Under the pieces are notes generated by a model, which was given only the letters and a program-made list of their open reading frames with translations, ran no database searches and was not told where the DNA came from. Made by a program: the position numbers and the translations under genes. Shown here piece by piece: positions 36,820 through 50,700 of a stretch of DNA of 64,000 nucleotides. Origin of the DNA: Mya arenaria (lineage: Eukaryota > Mollusca > Bivalvia > Myida > Myidae); assembly GCF_026914265.1 (NCBI RefSeq), contig NC_069126.1:34267225-34331224 (forward strand), given 5' to 3'. The number at the start of each line of letters is the position of its first letter. Within the stretch, counting starts at the first letter, position 1.

Positions 36820-37200
36820 TTTGTTTGGCTTTATACAGGCTCTGTTGTTGCCAAATTGTGGTGTATTTGGCACTGAGTAGTCTAAACGAGAGTTGCACAT
36901 GGGTTTGTGTGTCTTTGAATTGGCGTGATTGTTGCAAATGGATGGTCTATTTAGCACTATGTCGTCCAAATTAGACTTACTCATGCATTTGAGTGGCTCT
37001 AAATGGTGTATGATGTGGTCTTTTTGGCAATTATTACGCTTAATTAGAGCAGCTCAAGGATTCGTTTGGCTCTGAATTCGCTTTATGGTCACCAAAAATG
37101 TAGTTTACTTGGTACTAAATAGGCCAAGCTACACATAGATTTGTTTGGCTCTGAATAGGGTTGACGGATGTCAATATGTTGTCTAGTTTGTATTGAGAAA
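36820..37200. repeat. Very degenerate ~80-bp tandem repeat
   Basis: 'gtttggctctgaat' variants near 36,828, 36,911, 37,067 and 37,150 are each followed by 'ggttgatggttgcaaatgtgg'-like sequence and 'tttggcactaaatagtccaa'-like sequence. The pattern is visible but eroded. Confidence 0.55.
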
Positions 37201-39512
37201 ACATTAAAGACCTGCACATTGCTTAGATTTGTAATGTTTTGATGTGCAAGAGCTAGCTTGCTATTCAGTAGAACAATTGGCTCTAGATCCGCTTGATTGT
37301 AGCTTCAATGGGATTTACTGGTCACTGATTTCGCTCGGAAAGGACCTGTTTGGGATTAATTAAACACTAAATGGTCACAGATATGAGTGTTGTATATAGG
37401 CTTGACTTTATAGAGCCTCTAAATGGTATGTTTGATGCAAAAGGGAATGGCAAAAGGTTTAAAAAAGGTGCAATGAAGATGATAATTTGGACTTTAATAA
37501 GCGATAGATTGTGTCTCAAACAGAACAGTGAAACACGACACACACTATGCGATAGAACATGGCGGGAATTTTGGGCATATCGAAGCACAACACGGCTCTG
37601 AGCAATTGTTCACAACGTAGCTATCACCGATTTAGACGTTTAAGTATATTTTAATATCTATCTTCTGAATACAGGTCTTATGTTGATTGTGAAAATTACG
37701 TATATGACATTACTAGGCACAAACAGTAGGAAAAAGCGGTGTTGCTAAATCACAAACGCTTGATGAATAAATGTGTTAGTAACAGTTGTTTCATGAATTT
37801 AAAAATTGTCCAACGTTCATTGGAATTACACAGATATAACGGGTTTGAACTTTTTTGAAAAGAAATATATTTGCATTTGTAAACAAATATATGTCAAAGT
37901 TGATAGTGTGGTAATATAATTGGCATTTTACTCAAACAATGAAATTTCCGGAAATGTTATCAAGATTTTATTTTGTAAATAGATTGCTCACAGAAGCACA
38001 ATGTTCAACAGTAATCATTGGATCAATATTTACCAATCAATAAACATTTCGGCTAACTTTGACAAAACCAAAATATAAACCATTTTTATACAATTGGCTG
38101 CAGAAGGCCACCAAACCGAATATTGTTCATATTAGCGAGAAAATACAAACATTCGTACATTTTATGTATCGAAATAACTACCAAAATATGCAAAATAAGA
38201 AAGTTCTTCATACTAGCTGATATGATGTGAATTATGAACAAAGCAATTTCAAATGGCGTCATTTTCAACTTAAATATACATAATGTTTTATTTTATCTTA
38301 ATCTATAACATACTGTACAAGATACTAAATATTATTTAAAATAACTGTAATATGCATTATAGAGGGAGTTTAGCATATAGCATATGAAATATAAATTTAC
38401 AAATTATAATATTTACACAATGTTGCAAACGATACTACAAATAAGAGAGTTTCCATCCAAATTTTCACCACATGTACTATATTCACTGAGTAATAATGCA
38501 TTTTTGTTTTATCTTATCATATCATTATATACATATGCAATTTTCTTATACTTAATTGAATTCCAATGCATGTATGCCATATAAATTGTTTCTGTAAAAA
38601 ATTTACAAGTCGTGCTAAAAGCTGTACATCACGAGAGAGGTCGCACAATCAGCTTGTGTTGTTACCAATTTTCTTTGAATAGTTTGCGGTATATGGAATA
38701 CAATATTTTAATTAGACACAAATTTGAAGCGAATAAGACAGATACCCTGACTAAAGATGCGTATAAGGTCAAATTAAAATCAAGAATAATAAATCTGTTT
38801 GAACATCAAGTACAAAAAAACCTGTACAACCGCAATTGTTAATACCACATGTAATTTGATGTAATCACTAAAATGTTTATATATTATCACTAATTTTATT
38901 TTATGTAAGCTGACATGTAATTCATTACATAATACTAGAAAAAACTAGACCGGTAAGTATGAACACCGGGTTTTGGAGAATCGATGTAAAGCTAAAGATA
39001 TATTAAAGCGAATGGTAACTGAAATATCATTAAAACTTAAATACTTGTTTTAATAAATTTCTGATGTAAACTAGTCTACCCGATGGCTGCATTCTGTATT
39101 GGTAACAAAAGAAAGGAGGAAATACGTATAGTCTCAGGAATGTTTCATTTTATATTTCTGTTAGTATCTATTTTTTGGTTTAACAGCCATTTCATATTTC
39201 TTCGGAAAGTGTTTTCCTTAAAAGCGGGACTCGAGTGTAAATATAATTCATATACAGATCAATATGGAATAACGCTCTATTTACAACATGTGATACCTGA
39301 TATTTAACAAGATTTCAAATCAAGTAGTAAAAATAACCTTCGGAGTCTAACATGAATTATGACACTGTGGATTACTAACTCTTTAAAAACACGTATTTTG
39401 TGTCTTGGTTTTCATATGATCATGAGTAGTCAATTTTAAATTTGTCCTCTATCACTAGTTTTGTGATTGTAATAACACGACCATGGTTATGCAACTACTT
39501 TAACACATTGAA
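37201..39512. other. 3' flank of the receptor phosphatase gene, no other gene seen
   Basis: Very AT-rich. The first several hundred bases downstream of 39,513 on the minus strand probably include the 3' UTR. A minus-strand AATAAA appears near 38,890. Small open frames here match no family I recognise. Confidence 0.4.
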
Positions 39513-39701
39513 TCACTTTGTCCCACTTTTATGTACAGTAATCTCTTGTTTGAAAGCAGGATTTGTCATTTTTACGTACTGTTGATCTTCTTTTTCTTCC
39601 GTATGTTTTTCTCTTCTCTTAAGGTATTCAACGACTACTTCATGACAAAATGTGTACTGCTCCTGCAAAGAAAAAATGCACATTTACTCATCAACATCAT
39701 T

Positions 39702-39763
<62 letters not shown>

Positions 39764-41736
39764 GAAAATCAACATTGTCATCATAATCATTAACATTGTC
39801 ATCATAATCATCAACATTATGATAACTTTCATCATCATCATCATCATCATCATCATCGTCATCAACAACAACATCATCATCATCATCGCCGCCGCCGTTA
39901 TAAATTACACAAAGTCGAGATTACCATGTTTGTAACAGCCGCCTTGCGCCGTTGTTTCACGAGCCTGACCGTGTCCGCTATTGCAACTTCATTGTCGGTC
40001 TTTATTCGGTCGACAGTGCACAAAAGTGCTGCAAACAGACCACTCCGCGAGTACCCATCGCTGAAAGCAACAAATATTCAAAACGTTTTTTTTTAAGAAA
40101 CGTCTTATATCTTGCAATGAAAATCAACGAAATACTACATATTACTTTTGCATGTACGTAAGACAAAAACGTCCTTGTCTAATGCTTGTTTTGGGCAAGA
40201 AAAATACAATATCGAGACCAAGATGTTGACCAAGCTCTTGAAGGATATCACCTACTGGCATTGAACAACAACAGGTCCTGCAATACTGCTGATCTTCTGG
40301 AGGAAGTTGGCCAATGTGTCTTCTTCACAAAGATTCACATCAGGCCACGCTGTGAACTGATGTACCACCGTTTTTTTGCTTTGACGCTGCGCAAAAGAAA
40401 GTGTCAAAATGTACATAAAATACGGAAAACATTCTGGTCTAATGTTCTTGTTGTGTTTGTTAAATCTATAACATTCTACCTTTTCTGCAAGCGTTATATC
40501 TATTATTCGAGTAGTCCAGTTCGTTGCATCATCCACAGATAAAAGACTGATGACAAATGGTCCCAAACAAAGGGGATTCTTGTTGTGGGGCCAATAGCAA
40601 TGACGCTGTAAAGACAAAATGAGTTTCTTTATGTCACAACTTGTTTGTAGACGAATGATTATAGACTCTATTTGTTGATAAATTCATTTATTGTGGGTTT
40701 GTATTTCTTATCCCCAACCAGATTTGTAAACATACCTCTTCGTTTTCTTCGTCAAGTAAAACAACATCCAGAATGTTGTGGTCCCACAAGAGCCGTACAA
40801 AGTCATTAACAGTATTTTGCAACGGAAACTGCGTCACAATATACTTTTCATTTTCTCGGTAAGTCTGAAATTTGGAAAAAAATGCTTACAGTGACTGTGC
40901 AGACATTGGAGTCACAAATGCACAATAAATGCTGTCACAATAATTAGGTTTAGTATATATATATTCGTTGTATAACAGATCGGTTTCTGCATACAATTCG
41001 GGTAACATACAATGTCATTATAATTTATAAATGTTTTGTTTATTTGCTCGTTAGGCGAACTTTATTGTAACTTTTAAATACATCTATATAATATGCTCAT
41101 TGTTTTCAAACCGGAATATACACAGCATTTATGAAATCATTTCCAGACGAAAGAAGTGGTCTGTACATGTCATCTGAAACATAATATAATAAAGCTATGA
41201 TAAGTTTTAATTTCAAAGCTCTGTTTTTTGCGTTTTCTCACAAGTGATTTGGTTCTCATGAAAAGTCTGCGAATAGGTAATTCCCAGGTCAAATGGCAAA
41301 GCAGATATTGCTTACGCTCAGTCTTCTTATAAGATCATCGTAGAAATACTTCAGCTTAGTCCATAATGTATGATTCTTGTTTGTCATTTTTAACTCCAGA
41401 ATTATCTATCATATACTTAGTGAAAATATCAGAATATCTAAATAAATCATTTATGACTTATTAGCTCAGACGGCAGAATAATCGTAGGGTTGTATAGATT
41501 TAAATCTACGGCTATGTTGTTACAAGTGAGGTCGTGTATATTAAGCCAGACTGTCAATGATAAAGACTATTATTTCAACTTCATATTACTTAATATATTT
41601 CTTATCTGAACATACCTGGTATGACATTTTTATCAATTGATTTGCATATGTTTTCCGGTAATAGACCGTCCGGCATTCTGTTCAAATCACAGTCGCCTTC
41701 CACTGTTTTCACACTCACGATCGATTCTGTTATTGC
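39513..41736 (-). CDS. Receptor phosphatase exons 20-26: second domain D2 and C-terminus
   Basis: D2 shows NDFINAVYI, KYIVTQFPL, a WPD loop FTAWPD (Asp1291), and the signature VVVQCHDGYSRSG with Cys1318 and the Arg of the CX5R loop. The usual His before the cysteine is Gln, and no KNRY loop is seen. This fits a D2 of weak or no activity that regulates D1. The last exon reads EQYTFCHEVVVEYLKRREK and ends in a short charged tail with TGA at 39,515-39,513. The final 262-base intron is mostly GAT repeats. Confidence 0.9.
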
Positions 41737-44700
41737 CTATAAGTGCAAATAAATATATGCTATATGTGCGTAAATTAAGGAAATACTAATAATTTGCATG
41801 TATAAAATGTCCAGTAGTACAAGAAAAAATAAAATAACATACAGTTATGTAGCTCCTAAATCATGTATCCAGCAGATTTACAAGTATATAATATCAAAAC
41901 AAAATGAGCATACTTTAAACTCCTTGTTCAGTGTATTGTATTCGTTCACAGTTGACTGTAACCTCATACCCTTTTCAGGATTGACAATCTGTCCAATGGG
42001 GTCTAGCAGTTCCGTAATAACTTCATGAAGATACAGATACTGCTCCTAGAATATGAATTAAGACATTGACTTAAGCTCCGTTTTAAGATAATATGGCAAC
42101 TTTATATATTAAGATCGAATTGAACGATGTTTCTAACCTTTGTCTGTACCATGTTCATTCGTTGCTCCCTTAAAACATTCACAGTGTCTGGAATATTCAG
42201 TTTCCCATCAACCTTTCCTTGTTCATAGAGGTAGTCTATTGCAATGAAGGATCCAGTCCTTCCTACACCGGCACTGAAGTTAAACCAACGGCTCTTCATT
42301 CATGATTGAAACGGATACCAATAAAAACAAGGTCAGATAATGTATACCTGATACAATTAAGATTCGAAAAAAGAGTCTTTTTTTAGTTTATTGAATCATG
42401 CAGGTAGGCCTTCATAAACACCTTAATTAATTTGTAATGCACACATTTAAAAAAGAACATCCTGGTACAAATTAAACAGAGATTATAGATGATAATGGTA
42501 CTGTTCAACAAGAAATGCATGTAGCAATGAGTAATAAAGAGAGCGATAGCAACCTGCAATGGACCATCCATGGCGTGTATTCGACAAGTTCGCTTTGTCG
42601 AACTTTTCTCCAGAATTGCACTAAAGATAAAGCCGTCCCTGGTACATTTATGTCGGGCCATGATGTGTATTGAAACTGAATCAATTTTCGTTCGAATCTT
42701 GGTCCTTCCTGCAAAAGATTTTGTAAAAAAAGTTGAACAAAACGCATACTTCAGTCACAAATAATACAGACGCAATACAGGATAAATAGGTTATAGGATG
42801 TACTGTAGTATGTGGCTCTGATTCTTTGCCTCAATAATTCAATTAAAACTAAGGTTGTCAGATGGCTGCATATTGGGTCTTCCAGATATATACGAGAAAT
42901 ATATTGCAATCGGATGTTAAAACTTATTCGTGTGAAGAAACTTCTCCTTACCATGTTGTATGTGAAATGCCTAACAACAAAGTCAGCGTACTCTTCAATT
43001 TGGTCAAGTTTGACATTACACTTTCCGTAAGTAGCACGATCATCTGGCCAATATTTGAAACATTTCTTCTGCAATTAAACATTGGACACTTAATTCATAT
43101 TAAAAATGCATCTTCAATTCTTCATTTCTTAAACTGATTGGTTTAGTATTAATTACTACCATTGTTATCACGACATTGTATACATACAGGTTGAATGATA
43201 AAACAACTAGTTTAAATGACACACGGGGTTTTTATAGGATGTTTCTGACTACGTTTTGGATATATCGTCGCCTGTACAGTTTAAATTGTTGTTGTTTTTA
43301 TAATAACGTTATGTTTAATATTATATGCACTGTATATATTAAATTTAAAAAAAACAACAGAAAACAAGAATAAAAAAACTCATATGTTTCAAATTTAAAT
43401 CTGCGCTTTCACAGATATATTGTGTTTACAACTTTTTGTATTTTGTTTTGTTTTGGAAAGGGCAAATATTTGCGTTAATGTCTACCAACCAATGATAAAA
43501 GATTGCTGACAAAAGATCAGATCACAGATATTCATATATCTGTTCGAAAATTAAGGTTTTATGGCTTAAACTAACGGTTTAAGAAAAATGTATAAAACAT
43601 TATTTTTCTAACTTAAATATATAAATCTGCGATCTTTTTATTGTCAGCAGCCTTATATAACTGGTTTCCACACCAATCAGTGAGAATGCAGCTTTAAAGC
43701 CAAGCTAAACAGTTTAATGCTTTGAAGGCCAAACAAACACTATTATATCCAATTATTGCACAGGCAAATACCTAAAAGATTGTTTACTCGATTTCAAAGG
43801 AAGGATACTAATGACAAATAAAGGCATTCAATAGTGCATCATTTTCAACATACCTTCCCGAATTCCATAATATTGGTAACCATGACAATAATTTTGATAT
43901 CTTCCGAATGAATCATTCTCCAAGTATCGCATATTGTATTTTCGAGAGGTCCTGAAAATGAACAGTTTTCTATCCATATGTTTACAATGTTAATCTTAAG
44001 GGTGTAAACAAAATAGTTTGTATTCCAATTTGAAATAAATATACCTTTGATATTATGGTATTAGGTAAGAAAAGAACTCAATAAATATTTCATAAACAAA
44101 TGTGGCTATTTACCTTGAGCAGCTATATATTTCCTGGGTTTACAGTATCCCTGTATTGAATCAGTATATTAGAATTTATTGATGGCACTGAACATTAAAG
44201 TGTACCCACATTTAATTATCTAACCGTAGGATTTCCATGAAGATATACGAAAAATGAACAAGAAACGTATTATAAAATGAATAATACTAATATCAAATGA
44301 TTATGATCATGATTTTGTCAAATATATATTTTAGATTTTATACCCTATTGCAAAGTTGATCTTCCAAATGAATATTGGTTGTTTAGTCATTTCAGAAAGG
44401 GATGTGTTGACACTTACTTATCGACCGCAGACAAATATCGTGTCCAAACATACGGAACAAAATATTGCCCTAAAATTTCTTTGATTTGTCGTTGAAATAT
44501 TGGGTTGTTAATTTCATTTTAAAAACGAACATGAACAAATGCACTCAATACGCTGCATAGATATTGAGCAAATATTGAGATAAAAAAAGGCACTTACATC
44601 AATGTAACTTGCGTTAATGAAATCAGAGTCTGAATCCCCTCTTAAGAAAGGAAGGACCGCTCTACTTGCATCGTCTGAAATGACTGATAAATTTATTATC

Positions 44701-47700
44701 GCAAACATATAAATCATCACAGTGCGTATTTGAAAACATATTGATAAGCAGTAAAATGGACTAAAAAGAATAAATATGTATGCGGCCTTAAATAACATTA
44801 AAAAGTGCCATTAAAAGGTTAACAGCTTGATACTAACATGGGTAGATACTTCTGTATCTATTTTTTGCAACATTATTTGGCTTCAGTGCTTCTTTTGTGT
44901 CGTATTTTAAGTCCATTTGCAATGTCTGAAAAACAAAAGTATATGACCCTCGGCCACTTTCGATATAAATTAAACTAAGTTTCATAATAATGGCATGAAT
45001 ATAAGAAACTTTAGCCATAAATTCCATAATTATTATCTTAACTGTTTCAAAATAAGCATTGAACAAATATAAGTCATATAGATAGTGACCGATGTTTTTA
45101 TTCATTGATATAGACGTAAACGTTTGAAATGAATATTAAACGGAAAAAAAATTGTTATGGTACTTATTGACTTGTATCAATTTTGAATGTATCTCTTCCT
45201 GGTTGACAGGCGAACTTACGTAAAATTCTTTAAACAAAGGTACAGGATCACGTTTTAGCTGTCGTACTGTATCCCGTAGTGTTTTGATTGTTAAAGCCTT
45301 CCAAAAAGCATCCTTCGTCTGTATGTTTCCGTATAAGTTCTGTTCTTCTTCATACTTTGGAGTTTCATCAGTAATTGGTAAAATGTTATCGAAACCTGTC
45401 TCCATAATTCTACTTTTATGACGGTTATCTTGTAAGCTGCGTAATTTTATATGAATAAGAAGAAAACTATTTAATCAATGAATTGTAATTATAAGACAGC
45501 AAAATATTTTATATTGGGAGTATTGTAAAATAGAAATGGTATCAAAAAGAACAAAACTAACCATTTTAATGTGTTGTTGTCTTGAGGTGGTGTGCCTACA
45601 AATAGGAATATTTATATACAAACAACGTGATTTAAATGAACTAGGATTTTAAGGGGACGCAGAAATTATGCCACGGTATAGCAGGTTAATTTTATTTATA
45701 CGTACTATTCAAGAACTATTCAGTTAAGTGGGTAACAAAACTGTTGCTAAGCCTTTGACAGGGCCCGAGCCCGATAACTGTCATTCATATTATAAATGAC
45801 ATATAGAGTGTTTAGTATGCTTATTTAGAGGACGAACTCAGTGTACTTTTAATCATTTTCCTATACTTTTGAGACCGTATCAAATTAAAAATCAATTTAC
45901 AGTGAAAGTACCGCATATTTCCAAATAAATGTTGCTGTTATTTCAATACTGAAAGAGCACTGTACAATTAAATAGGACTGCGCAGCACAGTAACATTTGA
46001 ACTGTTGGTTTAGTTACAAAGATATTTACCCTTTATGGTTCGAACCAACAACCTCCTGACAATAGAACTGAAATTCAAGCGCTACCACTATGTAACATAC
46101 ATGCCAATCTATAGACATGGATAAATTCGTTTTTTAATATACATTTGACAGACGGGAACAAATTATATCGCCATACAAAAAGTCCTGTATACTCTAAAAA
46201 TGAGGAGACCATTGATCCACCTTATGAACAATCTTACGACAATATATCGTACGATTTAGAAATTTGGATGAATACAAGGTAAGTACCAGATGTCGAATTA
46301 ATGTTTTAATTGCATATTATTGCATCCTACTTATTCTTAAATAAGTAACAACCAAGAATTCATGTTTCTTTGATAAATTTGATCCCACCCTTATAAGTTC
46401 AGTCACGGGGCACTTCTCGTTGTAGTACTTGTTGATGATATGTCTATTAGGCTATACCTTTTTCATATGAGTAACATTTAACTTAAAAACATATCAATTT
46501 CAGCAATCTTCAAACTTTACTTGTCGCAGTTATGAAGCAAACAAACAATAACTAAGAATGATCATCAATTTAAAACGTATGCCTATGATAATGAAAATAT
46601 TTTATCTTGATCGACGAGAAACACAAAATATGGCATGGGCAAATGTAAATCAATTTATAACTACTTGCCTTTAACACTTGTTATCCTCCTATAAAAGACA
46701 AACACAACAACTGCAATGATGACTACTCCAGTTAGAGCACTAAAAGGGCCACCTACGACAGCGCCGAAATTTATCGTGGGTGTGGCAATTGTAGTTGATT
46801 TGTCTGTAAGATACATGATAATAACACATTATTTCTTGTTAATAGTTTTGACCCTTGCTACGGCTTGTATGTGCGTACAGTTAAAGTGATGTTATAACTT
46901 GTTTTTGGAGTAACGACATTATCGGTTTAAGAATATATTTCGCTTGTGTCGACCTTTCCGGAAAGACTTATGTAAGTATTTATAATTTCACTTACTGTCT
47001 ATAACAATGTGAAACGTTTCGTTCTTGCTGCCAAGTTCGTTTTCAACCCTTACAAAGTAATTGCCGGCGTCCCAGGGTTTTATGTTTGTTATAACGAGGG
47101 TAGATGACATGTTATCTGAAGTGTTGATAATAACTCTGTCCAATGAGTTTGTGTCTATTGGAATGTAAAAACTGTTCGAAATATTTGCCCATGTAATGTT
47201 GATTGGTGGAGGGTTCGAAAATACACGGAAATTAAGAACTGCCTTTTCCCCAAGTCTTCCTTCGACTGTTGTTATTTGATTGTAGTCAGATGGATATATA
47301 GGCGAACCTGAAATATGTGACAAAAGGTCAAGTCTTGTGTTCACAAATCACTCAATTATAGTATATACTCCTCAAAATAATTAAAGGACCACATTGCGAT
47401 ATGTCTTTATCTTATAAAGAGTCAAAGGTCATATTGTGATATAATACTGAAACAAGATAGTATCCTCCATATTTTTGTAATAACAATAAATGCTTTTAGA
47501 CCGGTCGAAGGATGGCCGTTGGCGGTAGAACACAAGCAAACCCTTTATCATTGAATTGCAAAAAATACAAACCCATTGTGTTTGCCATGTTTATTTACAA
47601 AATTGATGCAATCTAAATTTATTGGGAGGTTGCTGGTTTAGCAACAAATATATCTTTATTTGCGGTATGTTTGTACTAGAGAAAGACAACTTTGGTGGCC

Positions 47701-50700
47701 CCCCCTTAAGTAGTTATAGATGACAAAGGCAATGCTGGTTTAATAGACCACTTTGAGGTATGGAACAATATATGACTGGGCTGATCGGTCGAAAATGCAT
47801 TCTTTATCTACAAGATGCAGGCTTTAATTTTGTTTTGTTGGCTGACAAAGCTCAGTTAAATAACGAATCTACATCTAGCATATTTCGAAAGATCCAGGAG
47901 GATCAAGTGCGGTGTGTCTTGCCTATGTTTGGACTGCAACATGCTCGGGGACGAGTCAGGGCTCGCTTAAACGCTTTTTAACGAAACACCGTGCACGTTT
48001 TACACACACTGGCTGTGTCATTGCTTATGTTGAGAATTGGTCAATCTTTGCCCTAGTTAGCAAGTATATTAAGCTATCGGTAGGGTAGGAATGGACGAAG
48101 ACCTGATTCAGACTCAAATATTAATATCAATTTTAAGGCTTTTAGTGACTTTGCTCCGATTTACAACATATAACATTATAGGTTACACATGTAACTACGT
48201 AATGAAGACTTTCACATTTTCAAGTGAAAAATATTCCTTTGTACATACACATGTGAAAGTTAGGACAACTTTTTTTGCCCAGAAACCTACAAACGTCTTT
48301 AATATCGGTCATAGAGCACAACTGTAGTGCACACATTATTCTGTTTAACAAACAAGTACAAGTATAAAAATAATAGCATTATGTCGACTAGAAGCGGTGA
48401 ATTTGCGGAATTTGCGTCATTGTAATAGCCACGCTTTGTGCATTTATTTTCATCAATACTTAAAACATGCGATGTAAAATGTTTTGGAATGTTTGGCAAA
48501 TACAACATATTTAGCTCGCTAATATTGAAACCAATTCGTATAAAGTGTGCATACTTACATTTCACATCTACTGTGACGTTTCTTTTTTCTGGTTGCAAAT
48601 GGTTGTGCTTGTTTACAGATACACACGTAAACTGACCTATGTCCTCTAAGCATGAACTGCTCTTGCTGAAATGTAACTTATTTTTTCCCTCGATATATTC
48701 TAGGCGGGCTCCAGTAGGTGATACAATGGTTATATTTGCAGGGGGGTCACTATCCACATCACAAGCAAAAGTAAGGTTATCTCCGTGATTGACTATAGTG
48801 TTTAGAGCTGTGAACGTTTTAATTGACGCCTTATCTGAAAAACACAGACGCAAAACATATTCTCGTAACAGATATATTAACACAACAAATTCAAGATATT
48901 TATAAATAAACTTATAAAGGCTAAGTCGGCTCTAACCACAAATATTTAGCATTGCCCAGATGCTATCTAAACAAGTGACAGCTCAGTAGATATATGTCTT
49001 GCAAATTACATCATTTAAGTCATTCTTGAGGGACTGACATCTATGAATATACATTGTGGGAAGATTTTTAAAAAGTTACACAAATGATCAAATCTTAGAC
49101 AACTATTTTGATTGATCTCCACAAAAACATGATTTATTTTTAAAAGTATTGATGATACATTGTTAAACGTTAATACTCCACAATAAGTGTCAAAATCAAA
49201 GGCTGATGCGTTTTCTATCCCTGTCCTAGTTTTGCCTTATGTCAATGTTTTTTAGTAGATGCATAGTTTTGATTTAACGCCTTTATATCTTTAGTTTCAA
49301 TGTTTTCTCCACATCTAAAACGAAATTTACTAAATGAATCCATTGAACAATTTAAACACAGTTAATCTATTTTTATAATACTGGCACACATAAAAGGGAA
49401 ATAATTACAAAAGTATTTTATATCCATTGAAGAAAATCGTGCAAAGCCATATAGAATAAATGCATCCTCAAAAAGTGGATATGGTCAAAGTTCCCTCCAT
49501 GAGATATCGATAATGTTGTGCCTCGAGTGAGATGATCTTATGGAAAACAATCGGGGCAGCTGATGATAACATTTTATCAGTGATTTAAAGCGATTTACCA
49601 AATATATTTAAAATACAACAAATTGATATTTTTTAGTGAATAACATTTTGATATTTTTCAGTTTTGAAATTTTAGCCCGATCTCACTTCAAAGTTAAACG
49701 TAAGTGCGCACAGGGCTGTGACTCAGTTACATTCGCAAGCAATCTGGCACGTTCTACTGACAAAGTTCAATCACCTGTCGTTTTATATCCTTTTATGCAT
49801 ATACTATGCAGAAAAAAGTATGTTCTATGTAAAATCGCAATATATTATCTTCATCAACACCAAAAGTAATTAAACATGATAAAGGTTCTGGTCCTCAATC
49901 GATGAAATATATAACGACCTTACACTGAAACAAACAGTTATCCTCTATACTTTTATGAGGGAATGTTTAGTTTACCAGCGTTATTGAGGACTATTAAATA
50001 TCATTTCCAACTAAACATATAAACATGTTTCTGTTGACCTTAAAGGTTACTTAATGACAAAATGAAAATACGGAATTTCGATTAAAAAAATGATATGATT
50101 TTATAAACAACATTTTCAATCATATTAATAAAACTGAATGAAGGTATACTGCAATATTTCACACTCATTATCTAAACGTACTTAGTGATTGCTTAAAAGC
50201 ATTTCTCCAATGCAGCAACAATGAAGATATGGAGATGTACATGTACTGTTTCACACCCTGGACACTTTCTAGTATAATATTTCAGTAAGGACGATTGCGA
50301 AATGTCCTTCCCAGATAAGCTGATTGAAATAATTTATAACAAGTATTTTACTTGAACTTCATCCCTTTGTGTACTGCTTTTGTCATAATCCAATGAGTTA
50401 CAAATCAGAAAGAAAATATTTTTTAACAAAGAAAAAAGACGTTTGTGTATGTTAATCCGATAATTTATGAATTTGTTCTTTGCACTGCACTTTGTACCGC
50501 ATTTGTCACAATTAAAACAATGTCTGTTGTGCACTGATTGATACCGATATCTCTGTTTGCGACTTGTGATGACATCATTAGAACAATTCAATCAGAAGAA
50601 AACTCTGTTGAAACCGTGTTCTAAGGACATTTAACAGTAATAAAGCTCTACCTTCAACATGTTTCCTTTAGACTAGAGAGGCCCCAGTGATATTGGGCAT

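Noticed and set aside
38384-39307. Small plus-strand ORFs of 66-76 codons downstream of the phosphatase gene
   Set aside because: AT-rich, low-complexity, unsupported by motifs or splice sites, and antisense to the probable 3' UTR.
39531-39935. 134-codon plus-strand frame rich in isoleucine
   Set aside because: It is the antisense and microsatellite reading of phosphatase exons 25-26 and their intron.
41460-41545. Possible tRNA gene (TAGCTCAGACGG resembling an A box)
   Set aside because: No B box and no foldable arms; lies in a phosphatase intron and is at best a SINE trace.
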